Shown: in pieces, positions 34,637 through 44,706 of the stretch
Layout of the letters: every line of letters begins with the position of its first letter
Position numbering within the stretch: position 1 is the stretch's first letter
Assembly: GCA_903772945.1 (NCBI GenBank)
Contig: CAICTM010000547.1
Span: 1-60,371 of the forward strand
Direction: 5' to 3'
From: Seminavis robusta
Lineage: Eukaryota > Bacillariophyta > Bacillariophyceae > Naviculales > Naviculaceae
Length of the DNA stretch: 60,371 bases
Made by a program: the position numbers and the translations under genes
Notes under the pieces: model-generated
Told to the model about the DNA's origin: nothing
Database searches by the model: none
What the model saw: the letters and a program-made list of their open reading frames with translations, nothing else

Positions 34637-35798
34637 GTCTTCTTTTTGATTTAGCCATTTGCTTCGTTGGCTCGTTCTTCGTGTTTTCGCAGGTTCTGCT
34701 GCTACATGTATACTGAACAACGTGATCCAACAGTCTTGTCAGCTACTAGCACTCTCTACCGTACCCTATCCCAACCTTTCAATCTCCACTATAGCGGCCC
34801 GATGGTGGCAGTGGGTTGTGCTCTCGACAAGGATTGACGAATACTACCGTAGCTAGTACTGGTACTCGTAGACGGTGTTGAAGTGTTGTCGTGAAATTCG
34901 TTCAATCCCTAACCTTCCTATGGGCTTCACCTGCTCACATTTTGAAGCTTGACTTTTGTTCGTGTTTGCCGCCAAGCAAGGTAGCTAGCTAGCTGGAGAA
35001 AGACTTTGATGGGTTATGTATTACAGCTGCATTGGTACAGTAGATCTTAGTGGCGGTGACTGGGTTCTTGCTTGTCCGAACAGTGGTACTAGTAACAGCG
35101 GTGCTTATGTGTCAAGAACGACCGCCAAACACGTTACCCAAACCTTGCGGTTGTCAGGAATGGCCATCTTCAAATTGTGGAGTGCGAAGGATTTGACCCT
35201 TCCAAGAACATGGTGGATTACGGCTATAATAGAATCTCAAGAGGTTTTTAGACTAGTAGGGATGTGAGGATCAAGTTGAGGTCATCCTTAATTCAATCAG
35301 ATTGGCTCCACAACCAAGGGTGTTTGCCAACACCGACCTTGGAAACACTATGAACTTGCACGGGACCGTGTAGTGGTTGGAGTGGATGCACGAGATCAAC
35401 CTGGGTTACTACTTGACGTACAATCCCAAAGGGACTACCGTACTTTCTTACACGACTACGGGTACCATACAGTACCTCCTACGATTGTCGCCCTGGCTGG
35501 CAGTGACTGACTCTCATTTCTGTAACAAGCGTTGTGTCCCGTACGGTAACAGTTCCATTGCTTGCTTGCTGGCAAGCCACCAACCCACATTGGATGTTTC
35601 AGAAGAAAACTGAATCAAGTAAATACACTATCGTACCTACTTGACTTTCTCAAGAACAACGTCCTGTCTAATCTGTCGTCGCCTTCCAACCGCCGATCAG
35701 AGAGAGGCTACACTAATTGCTAGCTAAAGGAGCTCAGTAGCTAAAGGAGCTCAGTACTCAATGTCTTGATGGATACAATCTAGTTTGCTGGTTGGCTG
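34637..35798. other. intergenic, no supported gene
   Basis: Two copies of GCTAAAGGAGCTCAGTA lie in tandem at about 35723-35757, and a CTAG run at 34983-34995. The ORFs are short and uncharacteristic. Confidence 0.5.
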
Positions 35799-36746
35799 TC
35801 ACGGTCGACTCAAGAGGGCATAGACACCGGGGATCCCCGTGATTTCTCCCATGGCGATTTCTTCCATTTTCCGTATTTTGTTGGTGTGAGGATCAAAATG
35901 AAAATGATTTTCACATTCGTCCAAGACAATGAACTTCCCCGTCGCCGGTATGGGCGGGAGTGGCCCCAAGGCAAAGGGGGCGCCCGTGTGGGTCCCAGAC
36001 GCGACGAGTTCTTTGAGTACGAGACAGCCCGGAAGCTCTTTGTGTTCTTGAATGTCCCGGTACATGAACTTAAAGTCGGGTAGAGCATCAAAGACCGCTC
36101 TGGCGGCCGGTAGAATCTCCTTGTGGGTCAAGACCCGGGTGACTTTGCCCCGCGACCCCACACAGACCATTTGGTAATCGTCCGTGACGAGATTGCGCCA
36201 CTGGTCCAAGTCTCGTTGTCGCAAGGTTTCCCAGTAGCCCTCCACCATGCGCTTGCGTTGTTGGAGTATTATGTTATCGGTTGTGGCGTCAATGGGGACC
36301 GTCGAGGCCTTGGCGTTAGGCGCCTCTCGTGCCTTGACTTGTTCGTAGTGTGCCTTCTGGGATGGCGTCGGGAATTTGACCGAACCTCCTCCTTCCGAGA
36401 ACATGGACTCGTTGTCGTCCAGATAGGTTGGGACCGTACTGGTATCGTCCATGATGGTGCTGGCCGAGCAAGGCTTTTTGGGGGGAGCATCCTTCAGGCA
36501 CTTTTTGTTAGTGTTGTAGTTACAACAATCGTCCTCTTTCACCGAAAACAGCGTGCAGCTGCTACGGAGACCATTGGAACACCCACTAAGGCGACGGAAC
36601 GGTCTTTGGGGGATGTTATCCTGCTCTTGGGCTTTGTTGTGGTGGTAGTCTTGCCTCTTCATGGTCGACGCTTCCAACGCTTGATTTGATTTGATGACAA
36701 TAATACACCTGATTGAAATACTCCAGATATAATGACTTGTGTGCAT
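35799..36746 (-). CDS. SnoaL/NTF2-like domain protein
   Basis: A 315-residue single-exon protein; the ATG at 36746 is the longest start and the ATG at 36662 (MKRQDYHH) is an equally good choice. The first ~170 residues are low-complexity with a few Cys. Residues ~175-310 form a SnoaL-like cone: the helix MVEGYWETLRQRDLDQWRN, YQMVCVGSRG, LTHKEILPAARAVFDALPDFKF, LVASGTHTGAPF, then ENHFHFDPHTNKIRKM. The family includes ester cyclases, small isomerases and pure binding domains. The HFHFD segment corresponds to the strand that normally ends the fold. Catalytic role unknown. It probably acts in the cytosol, since no targeting signal is evident. Confidence 0.7.
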   Translation of the reverse strand: MHTSHYIWSISIRCIIVIKSNQALEASTMKRQDYHHNKAQEQDNIPQRPFRRLSGCSNGLRSSCTLFSVKEDDCCNYNTNKKCLKDAPPKKPCSASTIMDDTSTVPTYLDDNESMFSEGGGSVKFPTPSQKAHYEQVKAREAPNAKASTVPIDATTDNIILQQRKRMVEGYWETLRQRDLDQWRNLVTDDYQMVCVGSRGKVTRVLTHKEILPAARAVFDALPDFKFMYRDIQEHKELPGCLVLKELVASGTHTGAPFALGPLPPIPATGKFIVLDECENHFHFDPHTNKIRKMEEIAMGEITGIPGVYALLSRP

Positions 36747-37041
36747 GGCTGGCTAGCTGGCTAGTAAATCAAAGCGCGGAACTTGTGATTAGCCCCGGAA
36801 AGCTTCCGGCAACTGGGGGTGTTCTCTGGTTCTCCGGTGTCTTTTTCAGGGGGAGCCATGAGAAGGCCTCTTAAGACTTTTTGGTCACGTCGAGTGACTC
36901 AGTCGCTACCGGTATGTGGCAGAAGGCGGGTTGCCGTACGGTATGCTCCCAAGAATAAGTCAGCGGGAGCTGCGATACCTCGGCAGAAAGACAGATAGAA
37001 GAAGGAGGATTATGTTTGATATTGCACCCATCTTTCAAGCC

Positions 37042-37167
37042 AGCCCTGGCGACAACACCCGACTACGTCGTGTGTTGCCGCCCGGTATCATTCATTCCCT
37101 CATTGCAACCTTCTTTATTAAGCTAGCCCTGGCGACAACACCCGACTACGTCGTGTGTTGCCGCCCG
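37042..37167. repeat. 43-bp direct duplication
   Basis: Two copies separated by 40 bp. No function is evident; it may be a duplication scar. Confidence 0.8.
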
Positions 37168-37367
37168 CTACTCTATAATTTACCAGCTGCCATTCCCTTA
37201 TTGTAACTCTAACCTTTACAACTCCTGCTGGCTTTTTATGCTGTTGTGCTGATTGCACTAACCTTAAATATTAATGATTTATTCCTACCCCTAACTTGTA
37301 TTGAACCATCAATGTTCAGTTTTGTTGGCTTATGACTAACTCTATCCTTATACTTTGGCTTCACCGG

Positions 37368-37448
37368 AATAGGAAATAGGAAATAGGAAATAGGAAATAG
37401 GAAATAGGAAATAGAAAATAGGAAATAGGAAATACTAGTAGGAAATAG
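37368..37448. repeat. (GGAAATA)n minisatellite
   Basis: About ten heptamer units with two point variants. Confidence 0.9.
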
Positions 37449-37648
37449 CATTAAAGGGGTTGAGAACTCAGGCAGTTTACCTGCCGAGGTAAAGCGATAA
37501 TTCTATGATATCTCCATCGTCGGCTTGTTCTGCTGTGGTATTCCTGCGTTCCCACTTCTTTTGAGGTGCTCAATTTCAAGGAAAGGGAAGCAAATTACGA
37601 GAAGACGAGAGCGTTTGTTTTAGTTTCCCATCACTCCTTACTTTACGT

Positions 37649-40100
37649 TCAAAGGGAAAGGTTGATTTTCTGCAACCCCGGCAGTGCCGACACTTGATCT
37701 TCAAACACGTGTTTGAAAGCCCATTCCTCTCAAAGTTCAGGGTGAGCTTCGTGAGACAAGGAAGCTTAGCCAATGCCTTCCCAAGCCGAATCAAGCTGTT
37801 TGCAGTCACATTGCACCCCGCAAGCTCCAGCTCCAGTTTTTCAAGAGCAGATGCGGCACAAAGACCTCTGCAGAAGTTGGAAAGATCAGAGTTGTTCCTC
37901 AGAGTAGCTTTGACCCCATCGAGTACGGAGACATCAAGCCGAGTTGGGCCCAGCATCTTCCCAGCGATTTTCGTAATCAACTCTTTCGACAGCGATGCGT
38001 GGAACCTCAACCTTTTCAAGTGGCAAAGCCCCACGAGGGCCAGCCCAAGTTGTTCAACAACCGGAAGATCCCAGCAGTCGTAAAAGTTCAATGATCGCCA
38101 ACTGCTCCACGTTGTGTAAGGAAAGATGAAACTCGTGCAGGTTACAGTTGTTGCCACAGCTTTCGAAGCCACTCAAAGATACGACCGGAGCTGCTTCAGT
38201 AGCGTGCAACCTAGCGGCAATGGTGCCGTCACGAGTTACTTCCAGCCCGGACATGCTCACCTCAAGCGCTTCCAAGCATGAGTCTCGTTTGAAAAGCAAA
38301 GGGCGGAGACATGTCAAGGAGCAGAGCCCCGAGATAGAGAGATGCCTGAGCCTGGGATATTGTTGCAACGCGTCAGCCAGCACTCCAGTGAATTCTTTCG
38401 GGTGCAACCCTACCTCCATCCCCAACCTCAAGTAACTCAGATTCACGAGCTTGTCGGCTGTGGCACTGAAACTCTCATCCAAGATGAGCCCTCCGTGACC
38501 GAATGACAAGTCCAGCGTTTCCAGAGCTGTGCACTCCGCAAGTTCTTGCAGTAGTGTTTTATCCGAGCAAGGGCCTTGTCTTAGCACCTTGGAGCGCTGC
38601 AAAATAAACCTAAAGGACTTGAGGCGAGCAAGCTTGCTCAAACCATGTGCAAACTCACCAGATAGGTCAATGTTGTCAAAGAAGAGGTCCAGCTCTTCCA
38701 AACCTGTCAGTTCGCGTAGCTCTAGGAAAAATGTCTCGGTGGAAAAGTTGACGGCTTCTTTTACCGGAAATCGCAACTGAAACTTGAGCGACTTCAAAGC
38801 TTGAAATCGTCCAAGGCCTCTCGCAAACTCGTCCGACGAGGCGACTAAGCGTGGATGGGAATATGTCAAATCAAGGGATTCCAACGTGGCAGGGAGAGCC
38901 AAGTTCAAAAAGTTGTACACCTCTCCCCTAAATTGCGGGACATTCAGGTCCACCCGAAAAGCAAGACCTGGATAACTCGACAATGCCTGTGTGTGCTTTT
39001 GCATGTCGTCGCCTCGAAGAAGAGCGGCATAGCGAAAGTGCTGCGCAACAGCCCATTCATCCTTCGGAAAGATTCGTGTGCTCTTGGTGGCTCTCCACCG
39101 TCTCCGTTTCCACAGATATAGTTTAATATCTGTCGTCTGTCCCCTTCCGCCGAAGCCTGGGCATTTTCGATTGTGATGTCGAAAGCACCAGAGAAGTTGG
39201 GCGACTCCTCTTCTCGAGCTGCCAGAGAGCCGCGACTGCTAAAGTCAGCGAGGCCCACACATACGTTGCCTGAGGAAGTCCGTTTCATGCCATAGACGTC
39301 GTAAAGATACAATTTCTTGCTACTAGTAGCATCCACGGTCTCAAAAGTGGCTCCCGGGAAGGCCCCTCTTGACCTGCCTATCATGCCCAAAGAGTGCCAT
39401 GCAGCACTCAAATCCGCACCAGATCCGCTGAAAACAGATCATGTCCTTGTCGACAATCGAAACGGTGCCTTGGGATAGAGTCAGCGCCCTGAAGAATGAG
39501 CTCTGTGTTGGATCACTGACCACATCCTTGGAAAGGTCCCATTGATTGTTCGCGTAAGCACTGGTTTTCACAGCAGGAAACTTGGATATGTGAGAGGCAT
39601 GCATCGAGACGGTCGCATCACACTATCTATCGCACTTACCAAATCCAATAGAGGGTGTCTTCGTACCGCTTCTTGCCATATCGATCCATGGCAAGTTGCT
39701 CGAGACATACAATGAACTCAAAGACGGGCGATCCCCACCTGAGCGATATGATGAAGAAAGAAGGTACATGTGAGTGGCATGCTGCTTGCGGCACACTTCG
39801 CCTTCTTCTTACCAGTGACTACAGAAAAATTGGGGTACACATGGGCTGTCCGCGACCAGTTCGGCATAACTGCATCGGAACTCTTCTGTCAGGGGAAGAA
39901 TGAAATGCTTGTTCAGGTCGTATAATGTCACTTCCTCAGGTCTCAGGAGTTTCCTCCCCATGGCAGGATTGGTGCTTGTCCAGGCTTCCTTCTCACAGCG
40001 CACAAGGATCTCAGCAGCCACTTGTTAGTTAATTCAATGTCATCGCTCGCATCTCTGTCCTCGGGATAAAACGTGGCTTCTTAAGCTTTGCCCAGAAGAG
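37649..40100 (-). pseudogene. broken anchor-UBL-TIR-like-LRR gene, 3' part
   Basis: This is the downstream half of a gene whose start is at 46033; the two halves are separated by the element at 40101-44700. Splice sites survive. A donor at 39813 joins an exon 39640-39738, then an exon from 39560, giving SHW-WGSPVFEFIVCLEQLA, then YWI-CAYANNQWDLS. The motif series HWWG, YANNQ, SFFRALTLSQGTVSIVD and RIWCGFE resembles a TIR-like fold; the E of WCxxE aligns with the position of the catalytic Glu in TIR NADases (inference). A region of about 400 residues of RNI-type LRRs follows (LESLDLTY, LEELDLFFDNIDL). The frame shifts near 40076, 40022, 39363-39366, 39012, 38098 and 37720-37745, several of them in G/C runs. 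The end VSALPGLQKINLSL is reached only after the last shift. Frameshifts may be real decay or sequencing indels. Confidence 0.7.
40095..40100. repeat. target-site duplication, left copy
   Basis: GAAGAG, matching 44701-44706 and flanking the element with terminal direct repeats. Confidence 0.65.
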
Positions 40101-40621
40101 GGATAACTTTTAGGAGGGAGAGCTCTGGATCCCGTCAGAGATAGCTCTAACAGCTATGCTGGCCTACAGCTCCAGCACCCACAGCTGGCTTATCTCCAGC
40201 CAAAGCAGCAAGAAAGGATCGTCCTTTCCATCATAGTTAAGAAAATAGTACGAAAGATTGAGACCGATCCTGATTAGCTTGTAGCCCCATTGATACCGCA
40301 GCAGTTGATACCCATCCTGTTGAGGCCGGGCAGAAGCAGTAGGAGGTAGCAGATAGTACTGTTCCCAGACTGCCACTGCACGATTGAATAACGAAGGCTC
40401 CCAGCTCCTGAGGAGAGCTGGCCCAAAGGGCCCAGCAGAGAGCTCTGCTGGCCCTCCTGTCTGACTGACAGGACCAAGTCCTTGGTTTGGTGCCTACTGG
40501 AGGTGTTGGAATACTCCTGAGGCACGACAAGGCTCCCTGAACTGCCTGACTACCGCTGTACCTGAGGAAGGGTTTCAGCGAGGTCCAGTCCACTACTTCA
40601 GTACTGGAACAGAAACTTATT
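40101..40621 (+). repeat. left terminal repeat
   Basis: Matches 44186-44700 closely with about a dozen 1- to 2-base differences. It begins GATAACTTTTAG and ends CAGAAACTTATT. The similarity implies a fairly recent insertion. Confidence 0.85.
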
Positions 40622-42054
40622 GGATTAACAGAACGCATAGATTTCAGGCAGTTTTAAGGGAAGGAGAGTCTCCAGGTCGACAAGGAGCCCTCCGCATTAC
40701 AACAATCAGAGTTACAGTACAGTCTACAGTTGGATTCATTGGATTTGCACAGGAATTTGGAGTTGATATCAAGCCCACTTTTGAAGTCTTATCTCGACAA
40801 CCTTCCAGCCATTTCCAACAGTTCTAGTCTTCACCACAGTGACAACAACCTTTCAGTTGGCCACCTACCACATACAGGTCCAACACACAGCCCATTGTCG
40901 CTCTGAAAGGACCAATATTCCGACAACAACCTCATTGCCGAAGCTACCATACTAGTACTTCCAACGAAGAGAGGAAAAGCACCCAATTCGCTCGCAAGAA
41001 GTCACTAGTCCCGGTACCGAACCCCTGGAGTCTCCGAGTGCACACGAGACTTAACGATTCTGCACCTATCTTGGCAATCGGACAAGGCTTTTACGTCCGA
41101 AGAAGCAACCACTGTTTATTACAGCGACCACAGCTTTATCTCTTTTGGTACGGGGCTTATCGCTTCCTGTTGCTTCTATTACTTTGAGCAATTCCACGGA
41201 ACGTTGCAAGGTTCCGCGGAGCACGATTGAATTTATTCGAAATTGAGTGGCTTATCTCTTCAGGACGTCCGTGCAGTTTTCGAGCGTCACGAGTTTCCGC
41301 CCTGCACAGTTTTCAGGATTTCACGGAACGTTGAAGAAGTTCTCACGGAACCCGATCCGCCAATCAGATCGCCCGTATAGGATTCGAACATTTCGGTACT
41401 TATACGACGTGCACTGAGTCAGTACGTTGCAGTCACACGGAACGATATCGAGTTCTTTTGGGATCCTGAAGCTTCGAAGACTTATACGAACAAGGTTCTC
41501 CGTTCCGAAAGCAGGCACACATCACGTAAGCTCGCTGCGCTCACATTTTAAAGGTTTTACGTGGTCGAGTCATTGAAAAATCGTGAATCGAATCGCGATT
41601 TTCCTTCCGGAGCGACCACCCTACCGAAGACCCAACTCGGAGAGTCACGAAGACAACGAAGCGACTGTTTCGAGAGAGTATCGATAGCACCACTGGATCC
41701 GCCATCCTTTGTTTAGTCAGTGGGTAGATCACCTTGGATTTTGGTAGCTTTTGTGGGGAGATTCATTGGTCCCAGTAAGCTAGCTTCCAGTGTGGCAAAA
41801 TCACCACCAACCAAGGCAGTTTGCAGCACCACGGCAATTCAGGAAGCAGGTTCCAGACCCTCTACACTGGCTACCTTATTCAACTACACCTAGATTGAAT
41901 TTTCCAGGCCCATAGCAAGGTTCCTGGAGGTCATCTTTGTGGATTCCAGATTACAGTTGAGCCAGCCTTTATTGCACTGCAACAAGAGCTGAGATCCAGT
42001 GTTGCCACAAAGTACAGCCTACACCTCTTCCTGTGACAGACAACAAGAGGCACC
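40622..42054. other. element interior, 5' leader
   Basis: This holds no ORF of note. It begins with the possible primer-binding site and runs 1.4 kb to the passenger ORF. Such a long leader is typical of large non-autonomous elements. Confidence 0.5.
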
Positions 42055-43599
42055 ATGTCTTTCTACGGTTTCTACAGCAATGTGAGTGACCCTTATGCCC
42101 CTGGCTACTCCGAACGTTGGTGGCACCGCGTCTACTCTGGGCCCCAAGTCCAAGGTAGCTACACCTGTGCCCGTCCTCCCACACACCACGATGGAGCTGG
42201 CAACAGCAACCTAGCCTACCGCCACCAGCATCGGGACACACAGCCACCAGTGCCACCACCAGTTGAATACAAATCCGTCTTTGACATGCTTGAGAAGACA
42301 CCGGCACCACCTGTGTCAACAGTGTTCCCACCAGACGCATACACATCACCCCTCGACATCCTTGAGAAGAGGCCAGCACCAATGGCCTATGGTAGGACCA
42401 ACCACCAGCTGGGTGATGGGGAGATTTCAGAGCTGAGCCCCAGTCGTCACCCAGACCTCATCTATAACCCAGCCATGGAAGACATGCTGATCCGCTTTCA
42501 ACAGCAACAGGTCACCGTTGCCCAGCAACTCGACCTCATGAGAGCTGACCACGAAACCTTCAAGCGAAAGATGGAAGCTCAGTTCATCGCGTTGAAGGAC
42601 CAACTGACAACTCAACTGGAAGCCTTGGTCATGGTAGCTAGGCCACCTGTCACAGCACCTACACTTGCTTTGACACCACCAGTTCGTGGGGAGACCAGTG
42701 CCACTCCACTGTCAGCCATGGGCAGTGATGATGGCGTCCACAAGCCGACTGGTGGCAGCGCTATTGGTCCCCAACAGCTCCACAGCCCAAAGAAGCAGCA
42801 GCGCCACAGGGCTACTTGTCCCAAGCAAGATGCCACTGCCATCCAGCAACGATTGACCAATGCCCTCTTGGCTACCAACCAACTGCCCACCAATGTAGCC
42901 ACGGCTCCATCTCTCAAGCTAGCTTGTGGGGAGTTGCCTGTCACACGACCCCTGCGTGTCCCAGCTACGAGCCACCAGCTGCCCAGTGCCACACCCTTGA
43001 ATGCCCTCGCTGGTGCCCATCCATCGTTGGATGATGGGGAGATTATCGAGCTTGCCAGCCCTAGTAGTCATCCAACCTCTGGGGAGATCATGATGGTAAA
43101 ACCTCCAGCCAACAGGCAACCAGCTTCCATTGCTGGCAACAACAACATTGCAGCTGCAGCTGCACAACCAAATAGACCAAGTGTGGCTCCCACTCAGCCA
43201 GCTCTCCAGCCAAGAGCATATGAGCAGACCCACACAGTGGTGACCCCCAAGCAACCTGCTCCAAGGCACAGAGCACACAAGGGTCCCACCACAACCAACA
43301 TTAGCAGGAGACCTAGTGGTCCATCACCCACAGTGACACCCAAGGTTCCCAGCCTGGTTCCTACAGAACCACCAACCTATGGCACAGCCAATGCCACAAG
43401 ACTCGTACCCAATGAGGTGCCGTTGTCTTTGGATAGGACCAGCCTTGGTCCAACCATCACCAGTCCATTTGCCAGGAGGCCCACCAAGCAGATACCCTCT
43501 GCTCTTGGTGGAATCCATGGGGAGCAACCACAGCAAGCACCGTTTGACCAGGTGCGTAGACTTGTGGGTGTCTCCTCCAGGAGCGTGACGTGCCAGTGA
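42055..43599 (+). CDS. passenger ORF of the element (Pro/Thr/Ala/His-rich, unrecognised)
   Basis: 514 residues in the same direction as the terminal repeats. Residues ~1-130 are Tyr/Pro-rich; ~140-195 form a helical, probably coiled-coil stretch (FQQQQVTVAQQLDLMRADHE). The rest is Pro/Thr/Ala/His low-complexity with a repeated motif: LGDGEISELSPSRHP near residue 120 and LDDGEIIELASPSSHP near 325. It contains no zinc knuckle, protease Asp motif or polymerase motif. It may be a divergent gag-type structural protein (a coiled coil then a disordered basic tail) or a captured host fragment; nothing decides. It is not frameshifted, unlike the host gene around it. Confidence 0.6.
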   Translation: MSFYGFYSNVSDPYAPGYSERWWHRVYSGPQVQGSYTCARPPTHHDGAGNSNLAYRHQHRDTQPPVPPPVEYKSVFDMLEKTPAPPVSTVFPPDAYTSPLDILEKRPAPMAYGRTNHQLGDGEISELSPSRHPDLIYNPAMEDMLIRFQQQQVTVAQQLDLMRADHETFKRKMEAQFIALKDQLTTQLEALVMVARPPVTAPTLALTPPVRGETSATPLSAMGSDDGVHKPTGGSAIGPQQLHSPKKQQRHRATCPKQDATAIQQRLTNALLATNQLPTNVATAPSLKLACGELPVTRPLRVPATSHQLPSATPLNALAGAHPSLDDGEIIELASPSSHPTSGEIMMVKPPANRQPASIAGNNNIAAAAAQPNRPSVAPTQPALQPRAYEQTHTVVTPKQPAPRHRAHKGPTTTNISRRPSGPSPTVTPKVPSLVPTEPPTYGTANATRLVPNEVPLSLDRTSLGPTITSPFARRPTKQIPSALGGIHGEQPQQAPFDQVRRLVGVSSRSVTCQ

Positions 43600-44185
43600 T
43601 TGGTGTCGCCTTCCCAGAGAGCTGACCGGCCACCAAGTGCGTTGTCGTACCCCAAAGCTGCGTGCCATGGCATTGAGTGCCAGTGGCAATGGACCAATGT
43701 CCCGGACGCCCCTGGTGTGTTACGGACGGGCAACTAGACTGTCGTCCCTGTCTGGGTTCAGCCCATCCATCCCATCAGTCAAGGGAACATGATTGCGGGC
43801 AAGAACGCCACGTCCACTGGAGCGTAGTCGTTGCACCGCTGACTCTCGGCCTGCTGCGCAAAGCGCACGAATAGTTGTGTCGTACATAATGAGGAAACAA
43901 AAACAACAGCGTATGAGTTGCAACCAGCACCGCCGACAACCGTACCAAGTCGTGGCCATGCTGATGAGCAAAAGGCAACTCCTTGTGCCAACCGTTTGGC
44001 CCCTCCACATGACCAACATGCACGTCCTCATGTGAGACCCCATCTCACCGTCTGTTTCCACTAGCAGGATGCTGAGTGGCCCATGAATGTTCGTTCATGG
44101 GTAGAGTTGTATTGTAGTTAGTTAGTAACCTAATCGTATATCGTGGCATTCCCATGAGAGCGGATCCATACGCACTCGTGGGGAG
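43600..44185. other. element interior, 3' part
   Basis: No supported ORF. It ends with a purine-rich stretch just before the right terminal repeat. Confidence 0.45.
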
Positions 44186-44700
44186 CGATAACTTTTAGGG
44201 AGCGAGAGCTCTGGATCCCGTCAGAGATAGCTCTCAAAGCTATGCTGGCCTACAGTCCAGCACCCACAGCTGGCTTATCTCCAGCCAAAGCAGCAAGAAA
44301 GGACGTCCTTTCCATCATAGTTAAGAAAATAGTCGAAAGATTGAGACGTCCTGATTAGCTTGTAGCCCATTGATACCGCAGCAGTTGATACCAATCCTGT
44401 TGAGGCCGGGCAGAAGCAGTAGGAGGTAGCAGATAGTACTGTTCCCAGACTGCCACTGCACGATTGAATAACGAAGGCCACCAGCTCCTGAGGAGAGCTG
44501 GCCCAAAGGGCCCAGCAGAGAGCTCTGCTGGCCCTCCTGTCTGACTGACAGGACCAAGTCCTTGGTTTGGTGCCTACTGGAGGTGTTGGAAATACTCCTG
44601 AGGCACGACAAGCTCCCTGAACTGCCTGACTACCGCTGTACCTGAGGAAGGTTTCAGCGAGGTCCAGTCCACTACTTCAGTACTGGAACAGAAACTTATT
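44186..44700 (+). repeat. right terminal repeat
   Basis: Second copy of 40101-40621. The host gene reading frame runs into it and ends artificially at a TAA about 25 bases inside. Confidence 0.85.
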
Positions 44701-44706
44701 GAAGAG
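44701..44706. repeat. target-site duplication, right copy
   Basis: GAAGAG, as at 40095-40100. Confidence 0.65.

Larger units (their letters stand above)
36747..37648. other. intergenic with tandem repeats
   Basis: A 43-bp sequence beginning AGCCCTGGCGACAACACCC occurs at 37042-37084 and again at 37125-37167, identical by eye. A 7-bp repeat GGAAATA runs about ten times at 37368-37448. The minus ORF over this repeat is an artefact. Confidence 0.75.
40101..44700 (+). mobile_element. 4.6-kb non-autonomous element with long terminal direct repeats
   Basis: Direct repeats of about 520 bp (40101-40621) and 515 bp (44186-44700) flank a 3.6-kb interior. GAAGAG is duplicated on both sides. A purine-rich GTGGGGAGCG precedes the right repeat like a polypurine tract. 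TGGATTAACAG starts at the left repeat's end and could be a primer-binding site. The termini are not the canonical TG...CA, so assignment to LTR retrotransposons is likely but not certain. The interior lacks gag zinc knuckle, protease, reverse transcriptase and integrase, so movement would need help from another element. It carries one ORF (42055-43599). Inserted within a coding exon, it splits the gene at 37649-46033. Confidence 0.75.

Noticed and set aside
35016..35613. Two plus ORFs in the gap after the second LRR gene
   Set aside because: Short, in different frames, no motif, and no splice sites joining them.
37236..37451. Minus ORF of FPISYFL repeats
   Set aside because: It is a translation of the GGAAATA minisatellite.
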